Of a stretch of DNA of 64,000 nt, positions 44,097-56,052 are shown one piece after another. Every line of letters begins with the position of its first letter. The first letter of the stretch is position 1. The translations under genes and the position numbers were made by a program. The stretch comes from Gordius sp. MW1 (Eukaryota > Nematomorpha > Gordioida > Gordea > Gordiidae): assembly GCA_964036665.1 (NCBI GenBank), contig OZ038529.1, forward strand, positions 19,788,060-19,852,059, written 5' to 3'. The notes under the pieces are model-generated. The model saw only the letters and a program-made list of their open reading frames with translations, made no database searches and had not been told where the DNA came from.

Positions 44097-44263
44097 TTGG
44101 CCATTTCCCGGATTCAAAGATAGAACGCGATTTTTTGACCTATAAATTGCAATTTATTTACCCTTTGAATTGAGATTGAATGAATGAATGAACTGTCTTT
44201 TAAATCTTATTTAGTTTTTATTTGGCTATATTATAGAGGCTAGAAAAATTACAGCCCATTGGG
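44097..44263. other. Short spacer
   Basis: Spacer between two DNA transposons; nothing recognised. Confidence 0.4.
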
Positions 44264-45711
44264 TTAACACTCCGTCGGTTGGGTGGGGTCATAATGACCC
44301 CAAGCCGTTTAAAACGCTGTACAAAAAACATTAGTGAATATTACAATTTTATTTTTTCAGTAGCTTAACAAAATTTACCCTAGAATATCTCTGCAAAATT
44401 TGGCTAGTTTTTATCCAATAGTTTTTAAGTTACAGCGTGTTTTAGATGCCCGGGGTCTTCCACGACCCCACCTTCCATAATATGAACAAAAAAATTTTTT
44501 AAACATTTTTTTTTGAAATATATTATTAAAACCCATTATCGTAAACCCCTTTGTGAAAAAATTTTTTGTATACATTTCTTTTTATTAAAAATATTCATAT
44601 TTCAAACTCTAATTTTCACATGTTAATTTTTCCTCGTGGTAATTCATAGTGCTATTTGTGTGATTTTTATTGCATTTTTTAATTTTTTAATAAGTCTAAT
44701 ATTAAAAAGGGCCGTTTTTTATAGTTCTTCGTCTGAAAATGGCATATGAAAATCACAGTTATAACATTTTATCAAGTTCTTGATGATTCTATGATTACAT
44801 ATACTGAGTAGTCATGAATCTGTGAATGAGTTAACAGGAGATTAAGATAAGAAGAGTTAATTGATATGCGTAACAAAGTTAGTTACTTTTATAGGAAATA
44901 ACTTAGCTTTTATTATATGATATATTTCAAAGGAATACTAAGTGCCACAAAAATTGTCCTAATAAAAATGTTAGAACAAAATAGAATTGTGTATTTCATT
45001 TACCTGGAGTAAAGCCATATGGATGGGCAACCAAAACTCCTCTTGATTGTTTTAAATTACTTATTACAGATGAAATAATTAAGAGTAGAGTGAAATTTAG
45101 CAAATCTATGAGTATATAAATATATGTAGAAAATGTATATGTAACTATTTTTATAGCCTCATAAAATTCTTATATAACATTTTTCATTTAAATATTTTTT
45201 ATTAATTTTGATCTTTTATTATTAACCTATATGAAAAATTTTATAAAATAACATTTAAATATATAAAAGTATGAGTTGCTTGAGACCAATAGTAACTTTT
45301 TTGCCTTAAAAAATTAAAAGCCAAAAATTGCCTAAGTTTGAACATCTCTATTTTTTTTTGTTTTTGGGTTATCTTTTACCAAATTTTTAACATTTATAGT
45401 TTCAACCTTCTTTTATAAGATCTTATTAATTAAACCATAAAATATAATATAGTTTTTTGGTTATTAGGCAAAAAAGTCATTAGAGGAAAAATTTTGGAGG
45501 TTGTTCTAAATATAGATATAAAATTTTAACCACTTGATCAAATAGCCAAATTAATATATTAATGAATGTATAAGAGTTGAAATATTATTCTTGCAAATTT
45601 GACAAGTTTCTATTATAAAATATGGAAGTTATAGCTATTTAAAGTTTGGGTTAATAATAACCCCAAATACCATCCATGTTAGCATTTTAGACCCGACCGA
45701 CGGAGTGTTAA
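44264..45711. mobile_element. piggyBac-type non-autonomous element with TTAA ends
   Basis: TTAA at 44264-44267 and 45708-45711 flank the TIR CACTCCGTCGGTTGGGT (44268-44284) and its partner ACCCGACCGACGGAGTG (45691-45707), with one mismatch. TTAA target duplication and a CACTCCGTCGG-type start are piggyBac-family features. Just inside the left end lies the perfect palindrome GGGGTCATAATGACCCC. Length without TTAA is 1440 bp. No transposase frame was found, so it depends on a piggyBac transposase elsewhere. The insertion is probably not very old, as the TIRs are nearly intact. Confidence 0.85.
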
Positions 45712-45839
45712 TGATCATTTCATATCTAGAAACAGTTTCGTATTAATGGAATCGATTATTTAATTTTCAAACAATAGATATTGCCAATTATTTTTCCATA
45801 TGCTGCTTGTCACACTTAGTCATCAACTCCTTCAAATAG
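45712..45839. other. Short spacer
   Basis: AT-rich spacer between the piggyBac-type element and the LINE relic. Confidence 0.4.
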
Positions 45840-48200
45840 TTTTCCACCTTTACCTGCCCTTACACCAGCCTAACTTTAGCTCCTACCTTATGTTTCTATG
45901 TCAGCCCTCCCTCTCTTTCACTTATCTTCGACTTGCATTTTTTTGATACGCTTTTCCAGTGAGATTCCTTCGGTCTCTCAAAATGGCCATACCATCTTAA
46001 TCGTCTCACAACCAACTTTCCTTAAATCAGAATGACATTTTATTCGTCCCTTATCTCTTGATTTCTTTTACAGTCCTTCTTACGTATTTTCAAGATTCAC
46101 TTTTGCGCCTCTCCGTTGTAGCTAAGCTTTGCTATACCTTTGTCTTAAATGCCCATGTCTATGCTCCATACATTACCGTGCCCACAATAACAGTGCTATA
46201 TAATCTTCCTTTGATTTGGGTGGTATCAACTTCCCAAAGGGCCTCCTGCGTGTACGGCTGCCTTAATTTCACTTCCACGGCCGCATCACATTGTACTCTA
46301 GAATCAAAAATTTAAATTCCTTCATGCTGCTTAAACACTAGTCAACGATATGCAGATGTGTTTCTTATTCATTTACCGACTCCAAACATTAAGTTTTATC
46401 CCGATTACTTTAAGGCCATGGCTTTCAATTGTTCCAACCACAATAATATCTGCGTTGCTAATTCTATATTTAAACAAAGCTTTGCCCGAGGTGATTCGCG
46501 TTTTAGGCTCTTCATTTCAATCTATAATTGTTATGAAGAGTAATGGACTTTGTACCGATCTTTAATGCTCACCGACATTTAGACTAAATTCTCCTGATAT
46601 ACCACTGAATGTTCTTACATTGTCTTTTGCGTTACTTTAACTATGCTTTAATAAGATTGTATAAGCGTCGGGCACACCATTGGAACTCAGGCTATCCTAT
46701 AGCAACTGCCTTGGAGCTTTATCGAAAGCTTTCTCAAGATCAATAAAATACATATGAAGATCCTTCTGTTTTCCCTTGAAGTCTGAGACCGTGAATTGTA
46801 GCTGAAGTTGATTTTACTGGCAGGAATCACAGTCGTCGTTCATCTGTTAAGATTATTTATCGCAGTCAAGCTTCTATGACTTTTCCTACACCTTTAATGC
46901 GTTACTCGTTAATTTTATCTCTGATAGTTATTACACCTGTGTACATTTCTCTTCATTTTGTAGATTGATTTAACATAGCTTTATCTCCATTCATCAGACA
47001 TACTATGCTACCATTTTAAAACTTTTCCTAGATAAATTATCAGTTCCCAAATTTTTTAAGTATGCTCAACTTCTTCTTCTGTTACTGTAATTATGGGTCA
47101 AATGGATATTCTTTCGCAATGGTCCAAAACCTTTTTCACTATTAAATATTTTTTTATAGTGTACTTTTCATCTACCTAAGATTTGATGGTTCACAGAGTG
47201 TTGTTCCTTGCTCTTTATGGTTTTGTTTAAAACATCCTGTGAGCTCCTTGCCATGGTCCTTGCAACTTTCTATATCATTCTTTTCCCTTCTTTAGTATTT
47301 AACTTAACGTTCAAATTTTCGGAGACATCCATTTTTGTCTTGGCCACACAACATTTTGTTTCATTATTAGCTTTCATGCATGCCAATCTTGTTTCTTTTC
47401 CTATTGCCGGACCATATTTTGTAAAGCTTTCTTTTCAACTTGATTAGGCGTTGTACGTCTTCTCCCACCACCACGTCCCTTTATCTTTCTCTATACCTGG
47501 TTTGCTTTCCCCTAGGACCCATTTCTACAGATCATACCCTGTTCACCTTATTTTTCCACATATCGTGGGTGTTTTCGGCTTTTGTGTTTTTGCCTTAGAG
47601 ATGACATAGTCCACCACAAAGTCTGTGTTGGGCTTCTATAGCCTCACCTAATAAAACCTTAAAATCAAGTACATATTTCTATTTATTTCTTGATAATAAA
47701 AAATAGTCGATCTGCCAAGCCCTATTTCCACTTTTGTAATTTATTAGATGATTAACATTCTTTTTAAGCAAAGTAATTGTAATGGCCAAATCATGTCACT
47801 GCTATTTTTAATATTTCTTTGCTTTCATCGTTTCTCGAATTCATTTTATTCATGGTACCATTCGAATCTTTCTCTTGCCAGCTCGTTCATATCCGCTCCA
47901 ATTTTAATAAACTCGATTCTATGCATGATATGAAACGTTTCATTTCTCTTTTTCCGAAAATTATCTTTTTTTTCTGATTAAATCCTGTGTGCGGAGCATA
48001 GCCGGACACTATATTTTTGACCATCTATGCAACGTTTCTAAAAGGTGATTCCTTTTTGATACCTCAATGATTTGATTTCACAGAAGCTAATATGATAGCC
48101 AACCCATTTTTATGCGTTTCTAAGTCATAGAAGAAAAAGGTGTAATCTTCATCGAATATCCTAACTTTTAATCATTTCCATCTTGTTTCTTTTTCAAGGC
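45840..48200 (-). pseudogene. Strongly decayed RTE-type LINE
   Basis: The minus strand holds LINE blocks in the correct order with stops and indels between them. Near 48080: a THKNGLAI-like endonuclease start. Near 47700-47755: HLINYKSGNRAWQIDYFLL, the endonuclease core. Near 46700-46790: KQKDLHMYFIDLEKAFDKAP, the first RT Asp block. Near 46080-46170: the thumb and C-terminal region. Near 45965-46005: RLRWYGHFERPKE, the C-terminal block also seen in the better LINE at 13490. It is much older than the other two LINEs. Confidence 0.7.
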
Positions 48201-49461
48201 TTTATTATTAAATATAAAAACTAAAATAATTATAAATCAAATGATAAAAGGCATAGTCACTTTCTTTATCTTCTTTGAGAATGGGCATTTTATCCATCAG
48301 GGAATAAAAATAAGTTTTTGCAATAGCAATGGCGATTAAAAAATTAATAAAAAATTTTAGGGGATATAGCGTTTATTCTTAAAAAACACTCTACCCGAAA
48401 GCCCCAGAGCATAATAAAACAATGGAAATAGATATGGAGAATCCTAATAAAGTAGAATATCTTAAGCATTTAATATTTGCCGATCCTAGGAGATCGTGAG
48501 TTATGTTAAAGGGTGCGGAAGGATCGATACAGGTGTAATTCCATTTTCAGAAATAAGCCTTTGTCCGTTAAACGAGCGCAGCCGTCAGGACGCATCCGCC
48601 CTTCAAGAAAGGTACCTGACGGTTCAAGGATAAACCTTTGCCCGTTTTAGGCCAGCTTGTAACAATGTATTCGTGCCTAATATACCGGCTTTTAGTGAAT
48701 TTACAATGCAGACAGTGACAAACTTCTTCATTTACAAGGTAATTACAGAGGCGGCAGGGATAGTATGATGTATTATAATATTTCTTGTATACATGCTACA
48801 TCAACCCGTCGTTTACCTAATGTCATCAACTTCTCTGCATTTTGCAGTTTTTTTAACTACATCCGTGGCATAAAATATAATGATTCTTAGACTTTTCCCA
48901 TGATCCAGGTGCCTATCATGTGCATCTTTGAGGAAAACGCCCTAGCTCTTTCATTGCTTTCTTTTTACCAAACTTTCGCCAGAAGATTTGCATAGGAGTA
49001 ACGCTCGGCTATCCGGTGACAACCCTGTTGACGGTGCGAGATTTTTTTAAATCTTTTGAAAATATTACCAAAAGCGGATTACCTCGAGCTCCCGTTTCAA
49101 AAACAAAGTCTATACCCACTACAACCCACCCCCCCCCCCCCCCCCCCAGTTATTGCAAATTAAAATAATAATTTTCTGATAATTGTGGGTGGATTATATT
49201 GCTTTAATAAATTTTAAATTAATATGCGGACCCGAAGATTAAGAGACTTCTGAAAATTAGAAAATTAGACATTGCAATACTTTAGGTTTTAACCTAAATA
49301 ATAAGGTAATAAGCTTGATTTAAATTAAGGTTCCACCAATTATGATTGCTACGGGTTTCATATAATATATCAAGAATTAATTAGCGTGATTGATAAGTGT
49401 TTTTAGTTGAAATTTGATTAAAATTTCTTAAAATTCATATTCTCAAAAGAAATGGTCTTAC
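48201..49461. other. Region without a recognised gene; C19 tract
   Basis: Possibly the 5' part of the decayed LINE as far as about 48980 (a GAAAACGCCCTAGCTCTTTC stretch loosely matches the 5' region of the split LINE). A run of 19 C lies at 49129-49147. The remaining exon or exons of the lectin-like region downstream of 49462 should fall here or beyond, but none could be recognised. Confidence 0.35.
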
Positions 49462-49870
49462 AAAATTTCTGCTGAAACCTCTGTCCCATCTTCCCACATA
49501 AGCTTGTATGTTTTAACTTTGTAGCTTAATGCCAACCAAACTGGTAAGCGATGTCCTTTAAAGGAAGTAAAGTACTTTAGCTCTTGAACAGTTTTAAGTG
49601 TTAATAATTTTGATTCCAATTTTTTGCAATCATGTCCCGCACTATACCAATCTTTAGGGTTTTGCTCGAAGCCAATACATTTTTGCAAATATCTTCCTAC
49701 ACTCTGAGATGTTGTTTTATAATTAATTGACCTAATAGAAATAGGTCTCCAATCGCATGAACATCTTTTTTCAATGCTATTAGGTGGTACATCGTGTTCA
49801 ATAATGATGTTAAAAGTAGATAAAGCGTCCGGTCTAGGAAACCCAAAAACTAGTTTACCCTTTAATTTTT
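49462..49870 (-). CDS. C-type-lectin-like exon downstream of the protease exons
   Basis: Open minus-strand frame from a TTTAG acceptor (exon start 49870) to a strong GTAAGA donor (exon end 49462). After a linker with RCSCDWRPISIRSINYK it reads CIGFEQNPKDWYSAGHDCKK, LESKLLTLKTVQELKYF and PVWLALSYKV, then KLMWEDGTEVS. This matches the first two thirds of a C-type lectin domain (W-x-x-A-x-x-x-C, L-L-x-L, W-L-A-L, W-x-D-G-x-x-V). The last Cys pair must be in a further exon not found here. Joined to exon 4 of the protease, the phase fits (G|AA). Whether it belongs to the protease transcript, replaces its last exon, or is a separate gene is open. Confidence 0.6.
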
Positions 49871-49898
49871 CTAAAGTTTGTAAAAGGGTTAAACAATA

Positions 49899-50050
49899 TT
49901 ATCCAAATATCTCAGCTTTCAATGAGTCAATGCATTTAGATACCCATTCCTTATACATCCCAACCCGAGTGTATATACCAACCGACTCTGTTCTAATGAC
50001 ATTACACTTTTTACCGAAGCTAATAATTCCATACAATTTGTATTTTTGAT
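49899..50050 (-). CDS. S1 serine protease, last exon
   Basis: Exon starts after TTTTAG at 50050 and runs to the stop TAA at 49899-49901. It encodes QKYKLYGIISFGKKCNVIR, then SVGIYTRVGMYKEWVSKCI, the C-terminal strand and helix of trypsin-fold proteases (Y-G-I-x-S-x-G, V-G-I-Y-T-R-V, E-W). The Gly of ISFG and of SVG correspond to chymotrypsin positions 216 and 226, which line an open, trypsin-type pocket. Phase 1 entry matches the donor of exon 4. Confidence 0.85.
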
Positions 50051-50101
50051 CTAAAATAGTTAAGACACATTGTTATTTGAAATTAATAAATTTATATTCA
50101 C

Positions 50102-50275
50102 CTTTGCCTTGACATGTAAATGGTCCGCCACTATCACCTTCGCATGCATCTGTTCCTTTCACATCATCTCCAGCACACAACATTTGTGTCTTGTTAAATT
50201 GATCGCCATAGTTTTTTTCACATATGCTCGGAGAGAGAATTTTTACCAACCCTACTTGTAATCTTGTCATCCAAG
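50102..50275 (-). CDS. S1 serine protease, exon 4 with catalytic serine
   Basis: Bounded by GAAAG acceptor at 50275 and AAAG|GTGAAT donor at 50102. It encodes RLQVGLVKILSPSICEKNY, then MLCAGDDVKGTDACEGDSGG and PFTCQGK. GDSGGP carries the catalytic Ser (position 195). The Asp six residues before it (DACEGDS) is position 189 and predicts cleavage after Lys or Arg. The Cys of SICEKNY and MLCAG form the usual disulfides. Phases 1 in and 1 out agree with both neighbours. Confidence 0.9.
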
Positions 50276-50349
50276 CTTTCAAATCACATTATAGCTTTAG
50301 TCTTTGACAAAAATATATGAACAAAAGTTTACGATATTTCATAAGTTAC

Positions 50350-50523
50350 TTTTATCATTGCTTTCACCCCAACCGGCTATTTGACAATATTTTGAAGCCA
50401 TGAAAACATCATCAATGCCATACTCATCTTTATCGGGTAGGCAAATATGACGTGCACCTTTATGGTAATTTATTGGAGGAGAAATCCTTATCAATGCAAT
50501 ATCGTTCGTAACCAGTGATTTTA
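50350..50523 (-). CDS. S1 serine protease, exon 3 with catalytic aspartate
   Basis: Acceptor TATTATAG at 50523 and donor AAAA|GTAACT at 50350. It encodes SLVTNDIALIRISPPINYHK, then GARHICLPDKDEYG and YCQIAGWGESND. NDIALI holds the catalytic Asp (position 102), and CQIAGWG is the conserved block before the autolysis loop. Entered in phase 1 from exon 2, which lies 11.8 kb away at 62359 because of transposon insertions in the intron. Confidence 0.9.
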
Positions 50524-50639
50524 CTATAATATTCATACCATTAAAAATGATTAAAAAAATTGATGATTGAAGATGTGATCTGATATTTCAGAATTTACCG
50601 TACAATTAGAACACTTAAAAATCAATTTTTATGGAACCG

Positions 50640-51343
50640 AGCCCGACTTTTTATTTTTAATTATCCCGAGCCCGGACTACTTCTTATTTATTTTTGGCTC
50701 CACCAGAACCCACCCCAATTTTTCCAAACAAAACTTTTAGGCAAATTTTAGGCGTGAAAATTATTTTACCATTAAACATAGAGAATGAATATATTGTTCT
50801 ATGTACACAATTATTTCCATTTTTCATTTACTTTTTGACAAATAATTATAGGAATATATTTAATTAATGAACCGGCTTACATAGATGGATCGAAATTAAA
50901 TGGGATTTTACACTTTTCATCTTGATTTTCGAATTCTTTATTCAAAACAAGAATGAGTTTGGAATAAAGAATCCAAATTCTTTTGCTACATTCAGTTTTA
51001 ATTATCTTAACATATATTATAACTTTTTAAATATAAGTTTTATATAGTTTAAGACAAATAAGTTTTTTGATATTTAATTATTTTATTTGAAGTTTTAATA
51101 ACTTCTATTTTATAAATACTAGAATAAGGTCTGCAATATAGATAAAAAATTATTTGAGATTGAATGGAGGGATTGGAGTGTAAAAGCTATATTATGTACA
51201 AAGATATTTTTAAATATCGAGTTAGGTTTTTAAATATATTATAATGGTTAGTTGTCTTGGATTTTAATCGGGGGCTGCCTCGTCAAATTTTGCTCATCGG
51301 GCTGGGTCGGGCTTCAGTGGCCCATGTAGGGCTCTACATTAAA
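50640..51343. mobile_element. Degenerate hAT-like element with CCCGAGCCCGG repeats
   Basis: The right side reads GGCCCATGTAGGGCTCTA near 51322-51343, whose complement TAGAGCCCTACATGGGCC resembles a hAT end. The subterminal GGGCTGGGTCGGGCTTC faces CCCGAGCCCGG motifs near 50650-50690. The left TIR is not preserved. Interior AT-rich, non-coding. Confidence 0.4.
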
Positions 51344-52899
51344 TTTAAAGTAACACTCATTTAGCGTCCCTTAGAATAAAGCACTAACTGGCTACAAAGC
51401 ATATTTATTTAGAGTTTAGATTCAGATTTATTGAGTATTCATAATAATGTAACTATTATTCTTGTCTTTTTTTAGCAAGCGAAAGCTGTGTGTTGTCTAT
51501 AAGTGGTTGACTTGCGATATCTTTTATAGTAATCTTATATACCTGCATCGCTATCTAAATTGAAAGTTAATCCGGGCTTTTGCTTTAAATAAGAAGTGGC
51601 TGGATCTGGACGGACCTTAATATTATCTAGCCTAAGAAAGGTCTGCTAATTGACCCTAACCAAGATATTTAGATTTTTATTTGTGCATTATAATATAAAA
51701 AAGGTGTGCTTTCATATACTAGGGGAGACCGGGGCTATCTCGACCATAAAATTTCAAAGAGGCCTGGACAAAAATTGTCAACCAATTTCATAAACTTTTT
51801 TTAGAAAAATGTTCTTGTCCATAGTGTTTATCAAAGGGAAAAAATTATAGCAACACAGTTGATAGATTTATCGTAATAAGGGTTCAAAAAAAAAGACAAC
51901 TCGTATAAATTCTAAAAATGACCGGGGTTAAGGCGTCCTTCAAAAGGGGCTATCGCGTCCTCTCTTATATTAAGTCCTATAAAATATTTATTTGCATGTG
52001 CTTAAATTGCCAAAATATTAAATGTATATAGTCTTTTGCAACTTATAAATTTAATATTATTATCTAAATGTGTTTTATCTATGATTTATATGTTTAAATT
52101 ATGATTTAGACTAAGTGCATGGCATAAGCAAAAACCTAAGTTTATACAGGCTTTATAAAGTTTCAAATGATAATTTTATAATTGGATATCTGTGTTTTTT
52201 ATGTTAAGATTAATGACTTAAGTGAATTTTCTTAAATTGTAAAGATACTAAAAAGTTTATAACCTATTAATATAAAGCTTTATAAAATTTAAGAAAAGTG
52301 CCTTTTCTAAGATTTTTGTTTTAGAATCAATGATTTAAATGCTTTATTGATACCAAAATGTCATATAAAGTTGATAATTATCAAAAATGGAATTAAGATA
52401 TACAATTATTGCATACAAAGAAAATATCATGATTGCAACATGAGCCATGAATTTTCTAGTAATCTTTTCTTGGCATTTGGCCACCTTTTCTTTGCCATTT
52501 TTTATTTGGCTATTATGTGAGTATTGTTGATATTTGCTGTCTAATGGAAGTCTTTCTGGCCAAAAGAGGATGGGATAAAGTAATTCTCTTGATTATTGGA
52601 AGTTTGATATACATTGAGATTAAATGATTCACTTGCATTGGAGGAATATAGGGTTTACACTTTCTTCATTATAAATTTGTAGGTTAAATAGCCAAATACC
52701 ACATGATGTTAATCTTTTAAAGATAAACGTATTAACTAGTGGTAATTACTTGTTTCATCCATGTTATATATATCACAGGGTAAGTATTTATTAATGGTTA
52801 ATAGAGCTGAATAATTTTTAAAAAGGCATCAACACATAGCTTATTGAAGCTTGTGGCCCTTGAAATGCTAGGTTTGTTTTTCGGTGATAATTACGCACC

Positions 52900-54337
52900 T
52901 CTGGGAAATATACGAGATTCGATTCGAGAATCGATTCGAATTCGGATTCGAAATTTCGAATCGAATCCGAATTCGAATCCATATGTGTAAGTTTCGAATC
53001 GAATATTTACGCTGATAAGATTCGAAAATCCGAATCGAATCCTCGAAAAAATCGAATTTAGTTTTTTTTTAATTTAAATAGACGAGACTCAAATATTTAG
53101 CTATTTTCATCTTCTCCATTTTAGTTATTTTTCCTGCTACAATTTGAAAAAGTATAATTAAAAATTTTTTAAACTTACCTAAGTTATGGAGAATGGGGAT
53201 CACAATTTATTTAAATTATGGTTTTGATAGAAATCGGAAGACAGGCAAAAATATTTTACGCTTAAAGGCTATATATAAAGATTTTGACCCACCAATTAAC
53301 ATAAAGGCGAAACTTGACATGGTAGTCAGAGGGAACAGCACTTATATAATGATAGAATAGGCTATTTGGTAAGCCAGCATTGAATTTGGCCTTTAAATTT
53401 CTTTTATGAGGAATTACTATTTAACATTGAATGGGAACAAATTGAAAAGGTTAAATTGATACTTTTTACCCTTTTACAGTGCAAATAATTTAATATCCGG
53501 GGGGAGGGGAGGCAAATCCCAAAATTAACTTGGGATTACCGGTATATTGTTAGCCAGGCATAGAAGATCATGCTGTCTAAATGGCCAAACAGAAAATTGA
53601 AGATATATGGCATTCAAGAAGAAGATAGTCTTATTAACGGATGCCGTCGATTTAAGTCCCAAAATTTGAGTGTTTATCACCAGTACATGGCATATCCTCT
53701 AGAGAAATTAAAGATGTCTTGGAAACTGCCATAGAAAGTCGGCCCGATTTTTATCAACTAGCGAGTTATTAACACTAGGTCGTCTATTAAGAGCGATAAG
53801 GCGAAGTCTCCATTGGAGACATTTTTGCACAAACCACCTGTTGCCTCCAATGTTTAGCCTTTACAATGATGGAAATCGAATCAATGTGGTTTTCCAGATA
53901 TTCAAAAATTGTCAAAAAATCTTTTCTCTATACCTGGATCATTTACCCCGTCCGATAGAATATTTTCAACCGGAACCAATTTATTAACCAAATACAAGCA
54001 ATCGTTTAAGAAAGAAAGTGTTAGAAAGATTTGCCTTAAAAATTGGCTAAAAACGGTTCTTGATTGTCTTACACATAGCGCCATAGTTTTTTGTTTGCCT
54101 TTAATAGAATGTGTGTATTTTTTTAAATATTTTTCAAATAAATTTTTCAAATGTATATGCAAATTAAAAAACATAGTAGCCTTTTCAATGTGTTTTTTAA
54201 TAATAAAAAAACTAAATATATATTCGAATCGATTTCGAATCCTTAAATTTTTTTCGAATCGAATATTTTTTTTAAAAAAAAATTCGAATCCGAATCGAAT
54301 ACCAAAAATATTCGATTTGTTTCGAAATCCAGAAGCG
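52900..54337 (+). mobile_element. hAT element with TSD TACGCACC, nested in the TIR transposon
   Basis: Flanked by TACGCACC at 52892-52899 and 54338-54345, an exact 8-bp duplication. Left end TCTGGGAAATATACGAGATT, right end GAAATCCAGAAGCG; the right end has four extra bases beyond the matching core TCTGG/CCAGA. Both ends carry dense ATTCGAATCGAATC repeats, the signature shared with 3532-4328. It retains the end of a hAT transposase, so it is a deletion derivative or decayed autonomous copy of that family. Confidence 0.8.
53909..54070 (+). pseudogene. hAT transposase C-terminal dimerisation domain
   Basis: The plus strand reads SIPGSFTPSDRIFSTGTNLL, TKYKQSFKKESVRKICLKNW and a terminal L-K, matching the hAT dimerisation pattern (S-x-P-S-E/D-R-x-F-S-T-x-x-x-L, R-x-x-L, terminal N-W). 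Upstream sequence to 53300 is too decayed to translate. It ties the ATTCGAATC repeat family to hAT. Confidence 0.75.
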
Positions 54338-55026
54338 TACGCACCATAATCAATAATGAATGAGTGAGAGGGAAACGATAGCCCCGGCCGCGATAGCCCC
54401 AGCATGATCATTGCACTTTAAGTTGTTTTTATAGATGATTAAACTCGTCAAATTTATAAATTTACACATAAATATAGTAGAAGAGTCAATACTTATTACT
54501 TTAGTATGTTTAAAGTTGGCGGAACAATTAATTTGTGAATAATTGACAAAATTCGAAAATTTAAAAAAGGACGTTTTAGCCCCGAAAAATCTTATTTTCT
54601 GCATAATTTTTTTGCAACAAAAGTTAACCCAAATATTTTTTGTGCCCAATATGTGCATTAATAGAGTGCATTTAAGATTTAAATTTGAGGTCAAAGTAAG
54701 CATAAATGACAAAATTAATTGAGAGGACGTGTATAGCCCCGGTAAAGGAATAGCCCCGGTCTCCCCTACATGTTTATTAATTTAACAATGAAAATAAAAT
54801 TCCCTTTTTATTGCTATTCCTTTCTTTATCATATATCAACACGCATTGAATTGGTTAGAGACTGACGTAATCCACCCATTCAAACCCTTTTAATCTATGG
54901 GAGTAAGAGTTAATTTAATATTTAGATGAGCTTTATTACAAGTTTATGGAAGATTTTATATATGCTCATTATAAAATTTAATTTAATAATTTTTAAAACT
55001 TTTTATCAAATTTGAGACTTTCAGTC

Positions 55027-55600
55027 TTTTCCGTTTTGCAGCTTGGGGTTGAATGATTAATTTAGACTTTTAATCGAATTTATGTATTCCTTTATTAATT
55101 CAAACACCACTGGTATAAATATGAACCATGGCGATATGTAGGAAACAGGGAAAACAGGGGGTCTGGGGATTTTATAATGTCTTTATTACATAACCGTTCT
55201 TTGGGAAAGAGTGAGTAAAAATAAGTGTGCGAGAGTGAAAGTGAAAGTGAGAGTGTTTTTACATTCTCCCCCTTGGCCTTTTATATCTTTCATTTCTTGG
55301 CCCCGTTAACCTGGCTTGGCCTCCCTTATCGTTCTAGATCTGTCATCTTCAAGGTTTCTGGCTTCTATGACCCCTTTTCGTTCCAAACCTTCTGGAATTC
55401 TAATTTATGGCCCCAAGTTTCTTCGATATTCCCAGGGACTAATTCTTTATAAGAAGAGCCTCTCTCTGTTCCAACAAATACTTCCAAGGCCCAATTCCCT
55501 ATACGTACCGTGCCCTCATACTTGTAGCGTTTCTTCTAATAGTTCTGGGAGGTTTAGGAGGTAATAAAATTCCAGTCTTTGGATTGTATCCAATACGACA
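55027..55600 (-). repeat. 3' LTR of the young Ty3/gypsy element
   Basis: On the minus strand begins TGTCGTATTGGATACAATCC and ends GCAAAACGGAAAA, so the usual CA end is not present. Nearly identical to 61316-61889. An apparent 75-codon open frame with repeated Ser-Glu is identical in both LTRs and is probably non-coding. Confidence 0.9.
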
Positions 55601-56052
55601 CCTTCCTTTTTTCTTTTCTTTTTTTTTTGACCAGGTGGGCGGCTTAGGTGGTTGTCAGGTAATTACAGGTGGTTGCCCTTTGATGGCCGGTTGTTGTTGA
55701 TTCATATTAGGTCGTTGTTTATTGGTTGTGGGTGGTTATTGGCTGACTGCAGGTGGTCATTGAGCACGGGGTGACTTCGGTTGCAGGCCCATTAGTCTTT
55801 GCATCTAAGAAATGTATCAATGCTCGATCCCTTACTCAAGATCGAGAGCCATATTATATCAACCCTTAAACTAATTTTTACCATCCCTCTTTATTATACA
55901 CTTCTTTATTAATACCATATTACATATTGTACAATACTACGGGGCATATTATATAATTAACAACAACCACACCATGTATAAAATTATCAGCGGCTTTCCG
56001 TCGCCTAATTTTGCCGCCACCTTTTCTATTTCTGCAGGTGAGTGTCTAACGT
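55601..56052. other. Polypurine tract and 3' untranslated part of the young Ty3/gypsy element
   Basis: 55602-55628 is a pyrimidine run on the plus strand, that is AAAGAAAAGAAAAAAGGAAG-type purine on the minus strand: the plus-strand primer for reverse transcription. The rest has GGTGGTTG/GGCCGGTTGTTG-type degenerate repeats and no gene. Confidence 0.6.

Larger units (their letters stand above)
51720..54768. mobile_element. 3-kb DNA transposon with 19-bp perfect TIRs, superfamily unclear
   Basis: TAGGGGAGACCGGGGCTAT at 51720-51738 is repeated exactly in inverse at 54750-54768. Subterminal echoes occur: GGGGCTATCGCGTCC near 51950, ATAGCCCCGGCCGCGATAGC near 54380 and TATAGCCCCGGTAAAGG near 54732. 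If the outer TA is a target duplication, the TIR is GGGGAGACCGGGGCTAT with TA on both sides; no longer duplication was seen. Without the nested hAT (52900-54337 plus 8 bp) it is about 1.6 kb with no coding frame, so it is non-autonomous. Confidence 0.8.

Noticed and set aside
54350-54712. Minus-strand frame of 120 codons in the TIR transposon
   Set aside because: Low-complexity translation without transposase motifs; it overlaps the TIR subterminal region.
55225-55564. Identical 75- and 82-codon frames at 55225 and 61514
   Set aside because: Both lie in the LTRs and are identical because the LTRs are; no domain and no independent evidence of coding.
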